Of a DNA stretch of 64,000 bases, positions 63,337 through 64,000 are shown piece after piece. This DNA is from JALOLG01 sp963776935. Its GTDB lineage: Bacteria > Actinomycetota > Acidimicrobiia > Acidimicrobiales > Ilumatobacteraceae. The translations under genes and the position numbers were made by a program. Every line of letters begins with the position of its first letter. The stretch's first letter is position 1. A model generated the notes under the pieces. That model had not been told where the DNA came from and did not search any database. It saw only the letters and a list, made by a program, of their open reading frames with translations. The stretch spans positions 558,001 to 622,000 of the forward strand of contig CAVZOP010000015.1 in NCBI GenBank assembly GCA_963776935.1. Reading direction: 5' to 3'.

Positions 63337-64000
63337 CCGGCGACACTCCGCGCCAGATGGGCAATCGCCTACGAGGCCGGCCGACGTCGGCGCTATCAAC
63401 TACACGATCTGGACGCACTTCGACCGGATCGACTACGGCCGAGGATGGTGGGCGCGATCTGAGTAGCGCACAGCTGCCGTGATGCGCTAGCTGGTTGACC
63501 GGAGGTACCCGCACAGATCAAAGCCCGGGAGCCGGCGTTGGAGGGCACCCGCACGGTCCGTTTCGCCGAGCGTTCTGTGGCACGGTTCGGCAAGCGAAGG
63601 CCGCGCGCGCAGATCGCCGAGTCGGTGAGCGTCACGAGCTCGCGAGAGTTAGCAGCCCGGCAGGCCCCGCTCCTCGGCCGCGCCATCAAGCCGGCGTTTG
63701 GTGGCACGCCTCCACGCTGCGCTTGGTGAGCGATATGGGGCACCCGGTAAGGGCCGAAGTCGAGCAGCCTTGAGGTCCGGAGAGCCGTATTATTGCCCGG
63801 GCATTATTGACCGCCGAGATGCGCCGGTGCGGCACCTCTCGGATGCCCTCGGGGCGCGCATCCGTGTGGTATAGCAGGCGCGATTCGGCGTTTGCGAGCC
63901 GCCCGGGGTGACGTTGACGCCGTGTCAGCAGCTCGTTGCCAGGCGGTAGAAGCGTCCGCGGTGGTTGCCTCGTGTCAGCCGGTGGTGGCGCTGAAGATGT
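63337..64000. other. Terminal 660 bp without a convincing gene
   Basis: Short frames on both strands show no motif. A TGCCCGGGCA palindrome near 63795 and a CCGAGA/CTCGG hairpin near 63817 are present. On the minus strand a tail reading HRLTRGNHRGRFYRLATSC ends at about 63928; it could be the 3' end of a gene beyond the window but is too short to call. Confidence 0.4.

Noticed and set aside
63786..63860. TGCCCGGGCA palindrome and a CCGAGA/CTCGG hairpin as a possible attachment site
   Set aside because: Short, common patterns in GC-rich DNA with no integrase next to them and no partner copy in the window.
63900..64000. Partial gene at the right edge (HRLTRGNHRGRFYRLATSC tail on the minus strand)
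   Set aside because: Only about 24 residues are visible and no family is recognised.

Overview
The window is GC-rich and densely coded, with strong G/C bias at third codon positions. Gene content points to an actinomycete: three F420-type luciferase-like monooxygenases, an F420/PPOX family protein, a SARP/AfsR-type regulator, an ECF sigma factor with a SnoaL tail, an Lhr-type helicase, a B12-dependent acyl-CoA mutase and a CHAT protein. An Acidimicrobiia (Ilumatobacter-like) origin fits, but that is inference; no rRNA or tRNA gene is visible to settle it.

Layout. 1-6.5 kb: a very large minus-strand protein with two alpha/beta-hydrolase domains and a C-terminal CHAT protease domain (frame-broken), behind a small HTH regulator, divergent from a hydrolase. 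6.5-10.2 kb: a MarR-GNAT fusion with a perfect operator palindrome, then a ParA-like ATPase, a CYTH/CHAD protein and a divergent CYTH protein (a polyphosphate/triphosphate theme). 10.3-22.3 kb: MFS transporter, transglutaminase, SpoIIE-type phosphatase, a 47-residue C2H2 zinc-finger protein, FAD oxidoreductase, MetE-like methyltransferase, an AfsR/SARP regulator followed by four heptamers at 11-bp period in front of a small repeat protein, alcohol dehydrogenase and phosphodiesterase. 22.4-36.2 kb: a catabolic region. A tightly overlapping five-gene operon (acyl-CoA mutase large subunit, B12 subunit, flavin-dependent acyl-CoA dehydrogenase-like enzyme, SRPBCC protein, LLM oxidoreductase) lies beside an aminotransferase/homocysteine methyltransferase pair and an epoxide hydrolase/hydrolase/acyl-CoA dehydrogenase operon. 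36.2-49 kb: Lhr helicase, three tandem paralogous membrane HD-GYP proteins with a C-terminal extracytoplasmic domain plus a relic of a fourth, and an ABC-F ATPase.

49-62.4 kb: a DtxR-type regulator and a lipoprotein, then an accessory island. It holds a SLATT-like two-TM protein, a degraded integrase, a MazE/MazF pair with a palindromic promoter, a decayed metal-dependent-hydrolase-like membrane gene, an HNH nuclease, a SET-domain protein, two SnoaL proteins with an ECF sigma factor behind a perfect 23-bp palindrome, and a 2.4-kb element of two overlapping, heavily frameshifted tyrosine recombinases bounded by inverted GATCACACGT ends. 62.5-63.3 kb: a DUF2975/XRE pair; the rest shows no convincing gene.

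A recurrent oddity is the number of apparent single-base frameshifts in otherwise well-conserved genes, about ten before 50 kb and more in the island. Either the consensus carries indel errors or many genes are genuinely broken. Features describe the reconstructed genes and say where each break lies.
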